A stretch of DNA of 64,000 nucleotides from Flavobacterium frigoris (lineage in GTDB: Bacteria; Bacteroidota; Bacteroidia; Flavobacteriales; Flavobacteriaceae), in contig NZ_FOFZ01000002.1 in assembly GCF_900111075.1 (NCBI RefSeq), forward strand, positions 1-64,000. The letters run 5' to 3'. The notes under the pieces are model-generated. The model was not told where the DNA came from. It did not search any database and saw only the letters and a list, made by a program, of their open reading frames with translations. Both the position numbers and the translations under genes were made by a program. Within the stretch, counting starts at the first letter, position 1; each line of letters begins with the position of its first letter. Of the stretch, positions 54,540 to 63,547 are shown one piece after another.

Positions 54540-54749
54540 TTCTTTTTTTTAGTAGCAATTATTTACGATAGATGGAATTATAGTCTATCTTTTTTACAAT
54601 TATTTAAATTTTAATAAAATTTTAAGACTATTACGATTTTCTTTCTATAAGTTTGTTGTCGGTTCTAATCTAGATTAAATTTTTAATCTGTTAAAAAACA
54701 AATTTAAGGTTGGTTTCTAAATATTATTAATTCAAGAATACCTTATATT
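54540..54749. other. AT-rich intergenic DNA between hisS and grpE
   Basis: Part of a 324-nt gap. Apart from the grpE promoter and the hisS terminator it is plain AT-rich sequence with no open frame of note, tRNA or repeat that I can see. Confidence 0.5.
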
Positions 54750-54786
54750 AAAAAAAGCTTTGTTTACTAACAAAGCTTTTTTTTTA
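54750..54786 (-). terminator. hisS terminator
   Basis: aaagctttg pairs with caaagcttt around tttactaa, with A and T runs on both sides, 16 nt past the hisS stop. Confidence 0.9.
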
Positions 54787-54801
54787 TGCCTAGAATTTAA
54801 T

Positions 54802-56172
54802 TTACAATAACCCGTTTTTCAAACCTTCAAAATCAAGAGAAACCTGCTCTCCAGTTACTAAGTTTTTAAGTGAATACGTATTTGATTCAATTTCCTGCTC
54901 TCCTATTATTACCGCAAAAGGAATATTTCTTTTATCAGCATGTTGAAACTGTTTTGCCATTTTTGTATTATCCGGATACAATTCTACTTTTATCCCGGCA
55001 GCTCTTAATTTTTGTATTGTCTGTAAAGCATAAAAAGCTTCGGCATCACCGTAATTAATAAACAACGCTTTTGATGTTGCTGTAACCGTTTCTGGGAAAA
55101 GATTTAATTCTTCGACCACCAAATATATACGATCCAATCCAAAAGAAATCCCAACACCACTCATGTTTTTCAATCCGAAAATCCCAGTTAAATCATCATA
55201 TCGACCTCCACCACCGATGGAGCCCATAGCTACTTCTTTAGGAGGCGCTACTTCAAATATTGCACCAGTGTAATAATTCAGTCCACGAGCAAGTGTAACA
55301 TCAAGATCTAGTATTGCCGATGTTAATCCCAATTTCATTACATTTCCGCAAATAAAACGCAATTCTTCAACTCCTTTCATCCCTTGATCTGAAGAAGCCA
55401 AAAGCAGCCCTAGTTTTTCGATTTTCTCAGCAATTGTTCCTGTGAAATTAAAAAGAGGTTGGACTTTTTCTATCGCTTCTGCTCCAATTCCCTTTTCTAT
55501 CATTTCTTTTTTTACACCATCCTCGCCTATCTTATCTAGTTTATCAAGCGCAACAGTAAAGTCAATCAGTTTATCAGAAGCACCAATCACTTCAGCTATT
55601 CCTGATAATATTTTTCTATTGTTAATTTTAACGATCACTCCTTTCAAACCTAATTCGGTAAAAACAGTGTCATAAAGTTGCACTAATTCTACTTCTTGCC
55701 ACAAAGATTTAGACCCAACTACATCAGCATCACATTGAAAAAACTCTCTAAAACGCCCTTTCTGAGGTCTATCAGCACGCCAAACCGGTTGGATTTGGTA
55801 TCTTTTAAAAGGGAATTCGATATCATTTTGATGTTGCACTACATAACGAGCAAAGGGAACGGTCAAATCATAACGCAAGGCTTTCTCTGAAATACTCGAT
55901 GTCAACTTTGTACTGTCTTTATTTTCTAAATGCGTAGCATTAGCTTTCGCCAAAAAATCCCCAGAATTTAGAATCTTGAAAATCAAACGATCTCCTTCTT
56001 CTCCATATTTTCCCATTAAGGTTTCTGAATTTTCAAACGATGGTGTTTCTATTGGTTGAAAACCAAATTTCTCAAAATTATTCTTAATGATTTGGATAAT
56101 ATATTGACGTTTTGCCACCTCAGCAGGTGAAAAATCTCTAGTTCCTTTAGGGATGCTCGGTTTTGATGCCAT
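54802..56172 (-). CDS. hisS: Histidyl-tRNA synthetase
   Basis: 456 residues. The class II motif 1 region is near the N-terminus ([14 protein letters not shown]), motif 2 holds FRYQIQ-type residues (here [23 protein letters not shown]), the HisA sequence [15 protein letters not shown] and motif 3 [13 protein letters not shown] are intact. The C-terminal anticodon domain begins about residue 360. It charges tRNA-His with histidine. The gene is alone on its transcript and ends at the terminator 54750-54786. Confidence 0.97.
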   Translation of the reverse strand: MASKPSIPKGTRDFSPAEVAKRQYIIQIIKNNFEKFGFQPIETPSFENSETLMGKYGEEGDRLIFKILNSGDFLAKANATHLENKDSTKLTSSISEKALRYDLTVPFARYVVQHQNDIEFPFKRYQIQPVWRADRPQKGRFREFFQCDADVVGSKSLWQEVELVQLYDTVFTELGLKGVIVKINNRKILSGIAEVIGASDKLIDFTVALDKLDKIGEDGVKKEMIEKGIGAEAIEKVQPLFNFTGTIAEKIEKLGLLLASSDQGMKGVEELRFICGNVMKLGLTSAILDLDVTLARGLNYYTGAIFEVAPPKEVAMGSIGGGGRYDDLTGIFGLKNMSGVGISFGLDRIYLVVEELNLFPETVTATSKALFINYGDAEAFYALQTIQKLRAAGIKVELYPDNTKMAKQFQHADKRNIPFAVIIGEQEIESNTYSLKNLVTGEQVSLDFEGLKNGLL

Positions 56173-56179
56173 TGTTTTT

Positions 56180-56259
56180 AATTTAGGATTTATAATTTAG
56201 GATTCAGGATTTAAACAGATGGTAAACAATTCCCAATTCGTAAACTCCCAATTCGTAAA
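56180..56259. repeat. Short direct repeats upstream of hisS
   Basis: aatttaggatt occurs at 56180-56190 and 56194-56204, with a partial third copy; tcccaattcgtaaa occurs at 56231-56244 and 56246-56259. They lie between the divergent hisS and permease genes. The same style of AT-rich iteration is present at 51603-51653 and within the aminotransferase gene. Confidence 0.6.
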
Positions 56260-56349
56260 TTCAGATTGCAAATATCTTATTTTTAAAATAAATAACACTC
56301 CTTCCAAAACAAACTTGTAACAAAAATTGTATTTTCGTGTCAAACTACC

Positions 56350-57594
56350 ATGATGCTAAATTTATTCAAAGAAAACGTACGAATTGCTTTTGGTTCTATT
56401 AGGACCCAAATATTGCGTACCTCGCTCACCGTATTAATTATCGCTATAGGAATTACAGCTTTAGTGGGTATTCTGACTGTGGTTTCTGCCTTGGAGAACA
56501 CTATCTCTTCTGATTTTGCATCCATGGGAGCCAATACTTTTAACGTCAAGCAATACGAAAACACAGCGCAAAGACGAGGAGGAGACGAACGTGAAATTAT
56601 AAATCCTATTATTTCCTACCCCGAAGCAGTCGATTTTAAAAATAAATACGATTATCCCTTTACAGAAACTTCCCTATCCTTTACGGCAACTTCTACTGCA
56701 GAAGTAAAATATGAAGCGACAAAAACAGATCCTGAAATTGCAGTTGTTGGTGTTGACGAATATTTTATGACCAATTCCGGTTTAGAAACAAGCTTGGGGA
56801 GAAATTTTACGGGTTTTGATATTGACAACAACAACTATGTTTGTGTAGTAGGCTCTGATTTTGGTAAAGGACTACTTAAAGACATTAATCCCATTGGAAA
56901 AACAATATCGATACGCGGCGCCCGGTTCAAAGTAATAGGCATCCTGAAAGAGAAAGGTTCCACTTTTGGCAACAAACAAGATTTACGAGTTTTAATTCCG
57001 ATTCAAGTCGCCCGATCCTTATTTACGGCACCAAACATTAATTATACCATGAGCATTATGGTTTCCAATAAAGAATTATTGGACCAAGCCATAGACCATG
57101 CCATCATTACCATGCGTAATGTTCGAAAGTTAAGCCCAGTTAGAGACAATAATTTTGGGGTTGTGCGCAGTGATGATCTTATCAATAGAATCCTTGGGAT
57201 TACCAAATACCTTGGCTTAGCTTCCTGGTTGATAGGAATTATTACTGTTTTAGGATCTTCTATTGCCTTGATGAATATCATGATTGTTTCGGTAACTGAA
57301 AGAACACGAGAAATAGGCGTTAGAAAAGCATTGGGAGCCAAAAGATCCACCGTTGCCATTCAGTTTTTCATAGAGACTTTACTCATTGGTCAACTGGGAG
57401 GTATTGTAGGAATCATTTTAGGTATTTTAATCGGTTTCGGAATAGCAACTGCATTAAGCTTTGCATTTGTTATTCCTTGGGGCGCCATAATGGCTGCTTT
57501 TTTCACTAGTTTCATGGTTGCTATCGTTTCCGGATTGTATCCTGCTATTAGAGCCGCTTATCTAGACCCGATTGAAGCTTTGCGATACGAGTAA
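56350..57594 (+). CDS. ABC transporter permease, MacB/FtsX type
   Basis: 414 residues. One N-terminal membrane segment (RTSLTVLIIAIGITALVGIL), a periplasmic MacB-PCD domain (about 50-260, with ITYPEAVDFKNKY-like SYPEAVDFKNKYDYPF), then three C-terminal segments starting ASWLIGIITVLGSSIALMNIM and ending LYPAIRAAYLDPIEALRYE, a standard FtsX-family ending. It would work with a separate ATPase and perhaps a periplasmic adaptor, neither of which is adjacent. Export of a peptide, drug or lipid is inferred from the family. Confidence 0.88.
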   Translation: MMLNLFKENVRIAFGSIRTQILRTSLTVLIIAIGITALVGILTVVSALENTISSDFASMGANTFNVKQYENTAQRRGGDEREIINPIISYPEAVDFKNKYDYPFTETSLSFTATSTAEVKYEATKTDPEIAVVGVDEYFMTNSGLETSLGRNFTGFDIDNNNYVCVVGSDFGKGLLKDINPIGKTISIRGARFKVIGILKEKGSTFGNKQDLRVLIPIQVARSLFTAPNINYTMSIMVSNKELLDQAIDHAIITMRNVRKLSPVRDNNFGVVRSDDLINRILGITKYLGLASWLIGIITVLGSSIALMNIMIVSVTERTREIGVRKALGAKRSTVAIQFFIETLLIGQLGGIVGIILGILIGFGIATALSFAFVIPWGAIMAAFFTSFMVAIVSGLYPAIRAAYLDPIEALRYE

Positions 57595-57645
57595 TTCTAT
57601 GACAAACCAGGTCTTTTATTGACTTTTAAAGAGTTGCTAAAAATC

Positions 57646-58500
57646 TTAAATCGTCCCTCGTAACATTCTGTCATTGCCATAAATATCTTTTCGTAATTCA
57701 ATGTTTTTGAAATTCATATTCTCCAGCAAAGCGACCATGTCTTTCCCTAAATATTGATTAATCTCAAAAAATAACTGTCCGTTGTCCGAAAGATTTTTCT
57801 TTGCCAATGCTGCGATTATTTTATAAAAAATCAATGCATCATCATCTTCTACAAAAAGAGCCAAATGAGGTTCGTTATCCAAAACATTTTTCTTTATTTC
57901 CTGTTTCTCTAAATTCCGAACATAAGGAGGATTCGAAACAATGATATCAAATTGTTCCTTTAAATCCTCTGTCTCTAGAATATTCTGGGTTATGAATTTT
58001 ACATCTACTTGGTTTAGAATAGCATTTTTTTTGGCTGTGGCCAAAGCCTTTTCAGAAACATCAATTGCGTAAACTTTAGCATTCGGTATATTTTTAGCCA
58101 ATGAAATAGCCATGCACCCGCTTCCCGTTCCAATATCTAGAATCTTTAAATCTTTCAATTCTTCAACCTTTGAATTTCCCTTAATAATCCATTCCACCAA
58201 TTCTTCGGTCTCGGGTCTCGGAATCAATACGTTTTCATTTACTTCAAAATCTAATCCATAAAAACTAGTTTTCCCCAGTAAGTATTGAATGGGAATCTCC
58301 AACTTCAATTGCTCTAGGATCGAACTCCAAAGTATTATTTCCTTTTCCGAAAAAACCAACTCGGGATTCAGAGCTAAATCAATTCTTTTCAACTGACGCT
58401 TTTCCTCTAGTATCAGGTAAAAAAAACTCTCGGCTTCACCTTCATCATAAATCGGAAGTAGTTCTTGAATAAATTGGCTTCTGTATTCTTTAATTTTCAT
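57646..58500 (-). CDS. prmC: Release-factor glutamine methyltransferase
   Basis: 284 residues. A helical N-terminal domain (1-90) leads to YLLGKTSFYGLDFEVN and VLIPRPETEELVEW, then the SAM-binding ILDIGTGSGCMAISLA and the substrate motif SNPPYV (about 190). This is PrmC/HemK, which methylates the Gln of the GGQ motif in peptide release factors 1 and 2. It stands alone between the MacB-like permease gene, whose end it faces, and the GNAT gene. Confidence 0.95.
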   Translation of the reverse strand: MKIKEYRSQFIQELLPIYDEGEAESFFYLILEEKRQLKRIDLALNPELVFSEKEIILWSSILEQLKLEIPIQYLLGKTSFYGLDFEVNENVLIPRPETEELVEWIIKGNSKVEELKDLKILDIGTGSGCMAISLAKNIPNAKVYAIDVSEKALATAKKNAILNQVDVKFITQNILETEDLKEQFDIIVSNPPYVRNLEKQEIKKNVLDNEPHLALFVEDDDALIFYKIIAALAKKNLSDNGQLFFEINQYLGKDMVALLENMNFKNIELRKDIYGNDRMLRGTI

Positions 58501-58608
58501 GGTGTTTGTATTTCAACTTTCTGAAATAAATTTTTAAACTACTCCTTCTTATTTCTATTTCAATATTAAAAAAGGAACAAGGAATTTTGAATGTTCAATT
58601 TTGGAATT

Positions 58609-59094
58609 TTATAACTTCTTAAGCATCCAAACTGGACAAGAAACATGACCCGTACTTCCCATGGGAGCATCGATGTATTCGAAACCTACTTTTTTGTATA
58701 ATTTTTGAGCATCATGCATAAAAGGCATTGTTTCCAAATAACAATTTTCGAAACCAAAATCTTTCGCGCTTTGCAGACATACAGCCATTACTTGACCCCC
58801 TATCCCCTGACCACGTGTTTCAGGCAAAAAATACATTTTTTGTAATTCGCAAATGGTTGCAGCTTCATTTTCAAGAGGAGCCACTCCCGCCGAACCAACT
58901 ATTTTTCCATTATTTTCAACAACATAATAAACTGATTTGGGTTTATTGTATTCCTCAAACATTAAGTCTAAATACGGATCAGCATAAGCCGTCCCTACTT
59001 TTGGGATATTCAATTCATCAAAAACCGCTCTTATTAACTGAGCAACAGCTTTATTATCTCTTTTTTCTATTTTTCTAATAATCCAATTTTCCAT
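58609..59094 (-). CDS. GNAT-family N-acetyltransferase
   Basis: 161 residues from the ATG at 59094; a longer frame to 59175 adds an unlikely leader. The single GNAT domain has VVENNGKIVGSAGVAPL, then MYFLPETRGQGIGGQVM, the acetyl-CoA pyrophosphate loop (RGQGIGG), and LYKKVGFEYID. The acceptor is unknown. It is divergent from ribD across 120 nt and not linked by operon to prmC. Confidence 0.9.
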   Translation of the reverse strand: MENWIIRKIEKRDNKAVAQLIRAVFDELNIPKVGTAYADPYLDLMFEEYNKPKSVYYVVENNGKIVGSAGVAPLENEAATICELQKMYFLPETRGQGIGGQVMAVCLQSAKDFGFENCYLETMPFMHDAQKLYKKVGFEYIDAPMGSTGHVSCPVWMLKKL

Positions 59095-59214
59095 TCTGTA
59101 TAACTGCTTGTTTATAAAAAGACAAAAATAGAAATTGTTTACCGTTATTTTCAGAAGTTTCAAAACTAATCCCAAAGATTATAGGCAAACCCCAAAAATA
59201 ACTACTTTTGCATT

Positions 59215-60258
59215 GTGAAGAGACATGAAAAATACATCCAGCGATGCATCCAATTAGCCAAAAACGGCCTAGGAACCACCTATCCTAATCCGATGGTGGG
59301 TAGCGTAATTGTTTATGAAGATAGAATTATAGGAGAAGGCTGGCATAAAAAAGCGGGAGAACCTCACGCCGAAGTAAATGCCATCAATTCCGTCAAAGAC
59401 AAATCCTTATTAAAAAAAGCAACCATTTACGTAAGCTTAGAACCTTGCAGTCATTTTGGAAAAACACCTCCTTGTTCTGATTTAATCATAAAAAATGAAA
59501 TTCCACAGGTAGTTATCGGAACGGTTGACCCAAATATAAAAGTGGCGGGAAACGGAATAAAAAAATTAATCGAAGCTGGAATAGAAGTAACCGTTGGGAT
59601 TCTTGAAAACGAATGCCACGAACTGAACAAACGGTTTTTTACTTTTCATCAAAAGAAAAGACCCTTTATTATTTTAAAATGGGCAGAAAGTCAAGACGGT
59701 TTTATCTCTCCCAAAACAAAGTCAGAACAAAAACCGGTTTGGATCACTAACAGCTATTCAAGGCAATTAGTTCATAAATGGAGAAGTGAAGAACAGGCAA
59801 TTCTTGTGGGAACGCAAACAGTCATTGACGACAATCCAAAATTAGATGTAAGAGACTGGTCGGGAAACAATCCTACCAGAATTGTTTTGGATCAAAACAG
59901 TCGCATAGCAGAAAATAGTCATATACTTGACAATCAAGTAAAAACAATTATTTTTTCAAAAACAAAAACGAATACCGACAAAGAAAACCTTACCTTTGAA
60001 ATCCTTGATTTTAAAAAAAACATAGCAAGCCAACTGGCAGATGCCATATACAAACATCAAATTCAATCGGTGATTATTGAAGGAGGCCGGCAAACACTGC
60101 AAACTTTCATTGATGCTAATCTCTGGGATGAAGCACGAGTTTTTAAAGGCAATATCTTTTTTAAAGAAGGCACAAAAGCTCCGATACTAAGCGGATCTTA
60201 TTTGGAAAAACACATAATAGTTCAAGATGAACTTCTAATATCCAGAAACCATGATTAA
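59215..60258 (+). CDS. ribD: Riboflavin biosynthesis deaminase/reductase
   Basis: 347 residues; the start is GTG at 59215. The N-terminal deaminase domain has zinc ligands His51 (HAEVNA), Cys78 and Cys87 (PCSHFGKTPPCSD). The C-terminal reductase domain begins about residue 150 (IILKWAESQDGFIS) and includes SVIIEGGRQTLQTF. It carries out the second and third steps from GTP to riboflavin. Its last 8 nt overlap the HAD gene and YigZ follows, so this is a compact three-gene transcript. The following HAD could supply the still often-missing dephosphorylation step of this pathway. Confidence 0.95.
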   Translation: MKRHEKYIQRCIQLAKNGLGTTYPNPMVGSVIVYEDRIIGEGWHKKAGEPHAEVNAINSVKDKSLLKKATIYVSLEPCSHFGKTPPCSDLIIKNEIPQVVIGTVDPNIKVAGNGIKKLIEAGIEVTVGILENECHELNKRFFTFHQKKRPFIILKWAESQDGFISPKTKSEQKPVWITNSYSRQLVHKWRSEEQAILVGTQTVIDDNPKLDVRDWSGNNPTRIVLDQNSRIAENSHILDNQVKTIIFSKTKTNTDKENLTFEILDFKKNIASQLADAIYKHQIQSVIIEGGRQTLQTFIDANLWDEARVFKGNIFFKEGTKAPILSGSYLEKHIIVQDELLISRNHD

Positions 60259-60853
60259 CGCAATTATTTTTGATTTTGGAGATGTATTTATTAATTTAGA
60301 CAAACAAGCTACTGTTGACGGACTACGAAATTTAGGACTTACGGAGTGGAATGACGATTTAAACCAGTTGAATATTCAATTTGAAACCGGTAAAATATCC
60401 CCTGAAAAATTCATTGGCGGCATTCAAAAACACATTCCGACTGCTAGTACTGATGAGATTTTAAAAGCATGGAATGCCATTTTACTAGATTTCCCTTTAT
60501 ATCGATTAGAATTTCTACAAATGCTATCTAAAAAATACCGCTTGTTTTTACTCAGCAACACTGATGCAATACATATCGAAACATTCGAACAAAATAATGG
60601 TGCGTCTTTTTACGGTGATTTTTACAAGTGCTTTGAAAAAGTTTATTTTTCGTTTGAAATAGCGATGAGAAAGCCAAATCTTGAAATTTACAACTACGTT
60701 TTAAACAAACATGATTTGCAAGCAAAGCGCACTCTATTCATCGATGACAAAAAAGAAAACACAGACGCTGCGCTATCACTAGGGTTTCAAGTATGGAATT
60801 TACAGGTAGGCCAAGAAGATGTGGTAGACTTATTCAATAAAAATATAATTTAG
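60251..60853 (+). CDS. HAD-family phosphatase, subfamily IA (YihX-like)
   Basis: 200 residues. Motif I is IIFDFGDVF with nucleophile Asp8 and the unusual Gly where most HADs have Asp, as in the YihX group. LLSNTD is motif II, Lys of RKPNLEIYNYVLN motif III, and LFIDDKKENTDAA motif IV. It overlaps the end of ribD by 8 nt, so it is translationally coupled. A phosphatase is needed to remove phosphate from the RibD product, making this an attractive candidate, though no sequence feature proves the substrate. Confidence 0.9.
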   Translation: MINAIIFDFGDVFINLDKQATVDGLRNLGLTEWNDDLNQLNIQFETGKISPEKFIGGIQKHIPTASTDEILKAWNAILLDFPLYRLEFLQMLSKKYRLFLLSNTDAIHIETFEQNNGASFYGDFYKCFEKVYFSFEIAMRKPNLEIYNYVLNKHDLQAKRTLFIDDKKENTDAALSLGFQVWNLQVGQEDVVDLFNKNII

Positions 60854-60863
60854 AAAACCGCTT

Positions 60864-61496
60864 TTGGAAATTAAAGACACCTACAATACCATCGCATTCG
60901 CGTCGGAAGAAATAATATATAAAGAAAAAAACAGTAAATTTTTTGGCTCAGCCTATCCTATTCAATCAGAAGACGAAGTAAAACCGATTATTGAAGGCTT
61001 AAGGAAAAAGCATCCAAATGCAGGTCATTTTTGTTATGCCTACCAAATAGGTACCGACACGCTTTCTTACCGAGCCAATGACGATGGAGAACCAAGCAAT
61101 AGCGCAGGAATGCCTATTTATGGCCAAATTCAGTCCTTTTCTCTCACAAAGACACTAGTAGTAGTCGCTCGACTTTTTGGAGGCGTTAAACTAGGCGTTG
61201 GCGGATTAATATCTGCTTACAAAACAACCGCACAACTCACGCTTGAAAGTTGTGAAATTATCGAAAAAACGATAGATATCCATTATCAAGTTTCCTTTGA
61301 TTATAAAAACATGAATAAAGTCATGCGAGTAATTAAAGAAAAAAAGCTAGAGATCGTATCTCAAGAAATGGAGATAAACGAAGAAACTGGTTTACCGATA
61401 GGAAAAATCGAGATAAAAACGCGAAAAAAAAATGCCGAAATGATTTTCGACATTTTCAATTCTATATTTGAAATTGACATAAATATTACAGAATAA
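60864..61496 (+). CDS. YigZ/IMPACT-family protein
   Basis: 210 residues beginning at TTG (60864). The N-terminal UPF0029 part has NSKFFGSAYPI, GHFCYAYQIG, then YRANDDGEPSNSAGMPIYGQI and RLFGGVKLGVGGLISAY, all conserved in YigZ. A ferredoxin-like DUF1949 domain makes up the C-terminal third. The family is linked to translation control in eukaryotes (IMPACT) and is uncharacterised in bacteria. Ten nt separate it from the HAD gene, so it shares the ribD transcript. Confidence 0.9.
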   Translation: MEIKDTYNTIAFASEEIIYKEKNSKFFGSAYPIQSEDEVKPIIEGLRKKHPNAGHFCYAYQIGTDTLSYRANDDGEPSNSAGMPIYGQIQSFSLTKTLVVVARLFGGVKLGVGGLISAYKTTAQLTLESCEIIEKTIDIHYQVSFDYKNMNKVMRVIKEKKLEIVSQEMEINEETGLPIGKIEIKTRKKNAEMIFDIFNSIFEIDINITE

Positions 61497-61516
61497 ATAT
61501 TTTTTTTCCTTAATTT

Positions 61517-61918
61517 TTACATTTTTAAAAGCTTCTCCAAGACATACTCGGGTGGAAGTGTCGGCCGGGCCGTCTTCATGTTCACAAAAACCAAAATTGA
61601 GCTAGCAATTGTTAACAACTCCTCCTGCTCATTGTAAATTTCATAATCAAATTCAATCTTAACGGAGCTCTGACTTTTAAAAATAGTTTTTACCCTCAAA
61701 AGGTCATCGTAACGGGCTGGTTTTTTATAATTTATATTCAAAGAAACCACCGGAAGCATAATCCCATTTTCTTCCATCCATTTATAAGAAATCCCAAGGT
61801 TTCTAAGCCATTCCACGCGTCCCATCTCAAAATACTGAGCATAATTCCCATGATAAACAACCCCCATTTGATCCGTTTCAGCATACCGTACCCGTACGTT
61901 AAATTCGTGTTCTTTCAT
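61517..61918 (-). CDS. Acyl-CoA thioesterase, YbgC/4HBT hotdog family
   Basis: 133 residues, one hotdog domain. VRVRYAETDQMGVVYHGNYAQY holds the catalytic aspartate of YbgC/4-hydroxybenzoyl-CoA thioesterases, and FEMGRVEWLRNLGI continues the signature. It hydrolyses short or aromatic acyl-CoA in the cytoplasm. It converges with YigZ with 20 nt between and is divergent from dnaA across 194 nt. Confidence 0.92.
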   Translation of the reverse strand: MKEHEFNVRVRYAETDQMGVVYHGNYAQYFEMGRVEWLRNLGISYKWMEENGIMLPVVSLNINYKKPARYDDLLRVKTIFKSQSSVKIEFDYEIYNEQEELLTIASSILVFVNMKTARPTLPPEYVLEKLLKM

Positions 61919-62112
61919 ATTATATTTTATTTATTTTTATTACATTTTTAGCTTCCAAATACTACTTACAACAATAATACTACATAATCAACCCCTAAAT
62001 ATTTTTTTTTACAGAAATTTGTTCACATATTTGTTACCCCGAAAAATAGTGCTTTTTTAAGCATTATTTAATAAGACAAAGATTACTAAATAAAATAATT
62101 TACATAGAATTT

Positions 62113-63540
62113 ATGAACAAAACTGCTCAATCAGTATGGGAAAACTGCTTGTCTTTTATAAAAGACAACATTCAGGATCAAGCATTCAAAACTTGGTTTG
62201 AACCTATTAAATCAGTTGAACTTACCGATAACGCATTATATATTCAAGTACCAAGTAAATTTTTCTACGAATGGCTAGAAGAGCACTATGTAAAATTATT
62301 AAAAGTAGCCTTAACTAAAGAACTTGGTAAAAACGCGAAGTTACTTTATAAAATTAAGATGGAAAACACTTATGGCAACAAACAACCGTTTACGGAACAA
62401 TTGCCAAGTGCGAATCGGGCACCGATGAAACCCCAAAATATTGAAGCTCCTTTTAAAAACCTAGACCCAGAATTAAAAAATCCATTTGTAATTCCTGGAA
62501 TTAGAAATTTAAAAATTGAATCGCAGCTGAATGCAAACTATAGTTTTGACAATTTTCTTGAAGGAGACTCAAATAGATTAGCCCGTTCAGCAGGTATGGC
62601 TGTTGCCAATAAACCAGGAGGAACCTCCTTCAACCCATTATTAATTTTTGGTGGTGTAGGGCTAGGTAAAACACACTTAGCACATGCAATAGGTGTAGAA
62701 ATTAAAGATAAATATCCAGAAAAAACAGTTTTATATATTTCAGCTGAAATTTTTACCCAACAATATATTGATTCAGTAAAGAAAAATAACCGAAATGATT
62801 TTATTCATTTCTATCAGCTTATTGATGTTTTAATTATTGATGATGTACAATTCCTATCTGGTAAATCGGGGACACAGGATGTATTTTTCCACATCTTTAA
62901 TTACTTACATCAAAATGGAAAACAGGTTATTCTTACTTCTGATAAGGCACCCGTTGACATGCAAGATATCGAGCAACGCTTGTTATCTCGATTCAAATGG
63001 GGATTGTCTGCAGAATTGCACCAACCGGATTACGAAACTAGAATCTCTATCTTGAAAAACATTCTGTATCGTGATGGTGTTGAGATTCCAGAAGAAATCA
63101 TAGAATATGTAGCGCGTAATATCAAATCGAATGTAAGAGAACTTGAAGGAGCGATAATCTCTCTAATCGCTCAGTCTTCTTTCAATAAAAAAGAAGTAAC
63201 AATCGAATTAGCAAAAAGCGTCGTTGAAAAATTTGTGAAAAATGTAAAACGCGAAATTTCGATCGATTATATTCAGAAAACAGTTTCCGATTATTTTCAA
63301 TTGGATTTAGAAACGTTGCAGTCGAAAACTAGAAAGAGGCATGTAGTGCAAGCAAGACAATTAGCGATGTTTTTTGCGAAGAAATTTACAAAAGCTTCTT
63401 TGGCGAATATTGGACACCAAATTGGAGATCGTGATCATGCGACTGTATTGCACGCTTGTAAAACGGTTGACAATCTTGTAGCTACCGACAAACAATTCAA
63501 GAAATTTGTTGAAGATATCCATAAAAAATTAACGCTATAA
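62113..63540 (+). CDS. dnaA: Chromosomal replication initiator DnaA
   Basis: 475 residues with all four domains: N-terminal domain I (1-80), a linker rich in Pro and Lys (90-130), the AAA+ domain with Walker A FGGVGLGKTHL (179-189) and Walker B LIIDDVQF, and the DNA-binding domain IV with IGDRDHATVLHACKTV. It opens oriC. No DnaA box of the TTATCCACA type was found in the 194 nt upstream, so the origin is probably elsewhere, as known for other Bacteroidota. A tyrosine phosphatase gene follows 7 nt later. Confidence 0.98.
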   Translation: MNKTAQSVWENCLSFIKDNIQDQAFKTWFEPIKSVELTDNALYIQVPSKFFYEWLEEHYVKLLKVALTKELGKNAKLLYKIKMENTYGNKQPFTEQLPSANRAPMKPQNIEAPFKNLDPELKNPFVIPGIRNLKIESQLNANYSFDNFLEGDSNRLARSAGMAVANKPGGTSFNPLLIFGGVGLGKTHLAHAIGVEIKDKYPEKTVLYISAEIFTQQYIDSVKKNNRNDFIHFYQLIDVLIIDDVQFLSGKSGTQDVFFHIFNYLHQNGKQVILTSDKAPVDMQDIEQRLLSRFKWGLSAELHQPDYETRISILKNILYRDGVEIPEEIIEYVARNIKSNVRELEGAIISLIAQSSFNKKEVTIELAKSVVEKFVKNVKREISIDYIQKTVSDYFQLDLETLQSKTRKRHVVQARQLAMFFAKKFTKASLANIGHQIGDRDHATVLHACKTVDNLVATDKQFKKFVEDIHKKLTL

Positions 63541-63547
63541 ACGCATC

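Noticed and set aside
51603..56259. AT-rich direct repeats as a CRISPR or tandem satellite
   Set aside because: Units are 11-15 nt, only two or three copies, without spacers; they look like drifted short repeats common between genes in this genus.
61919..62112. Replication origin upstream of dnaA
   Set aside because: No TTATCCACA-type DnaA boxes and no clear unwinding element beyond ordinary AT-richness. A weak hairpin near 62043-62070 is not enough.
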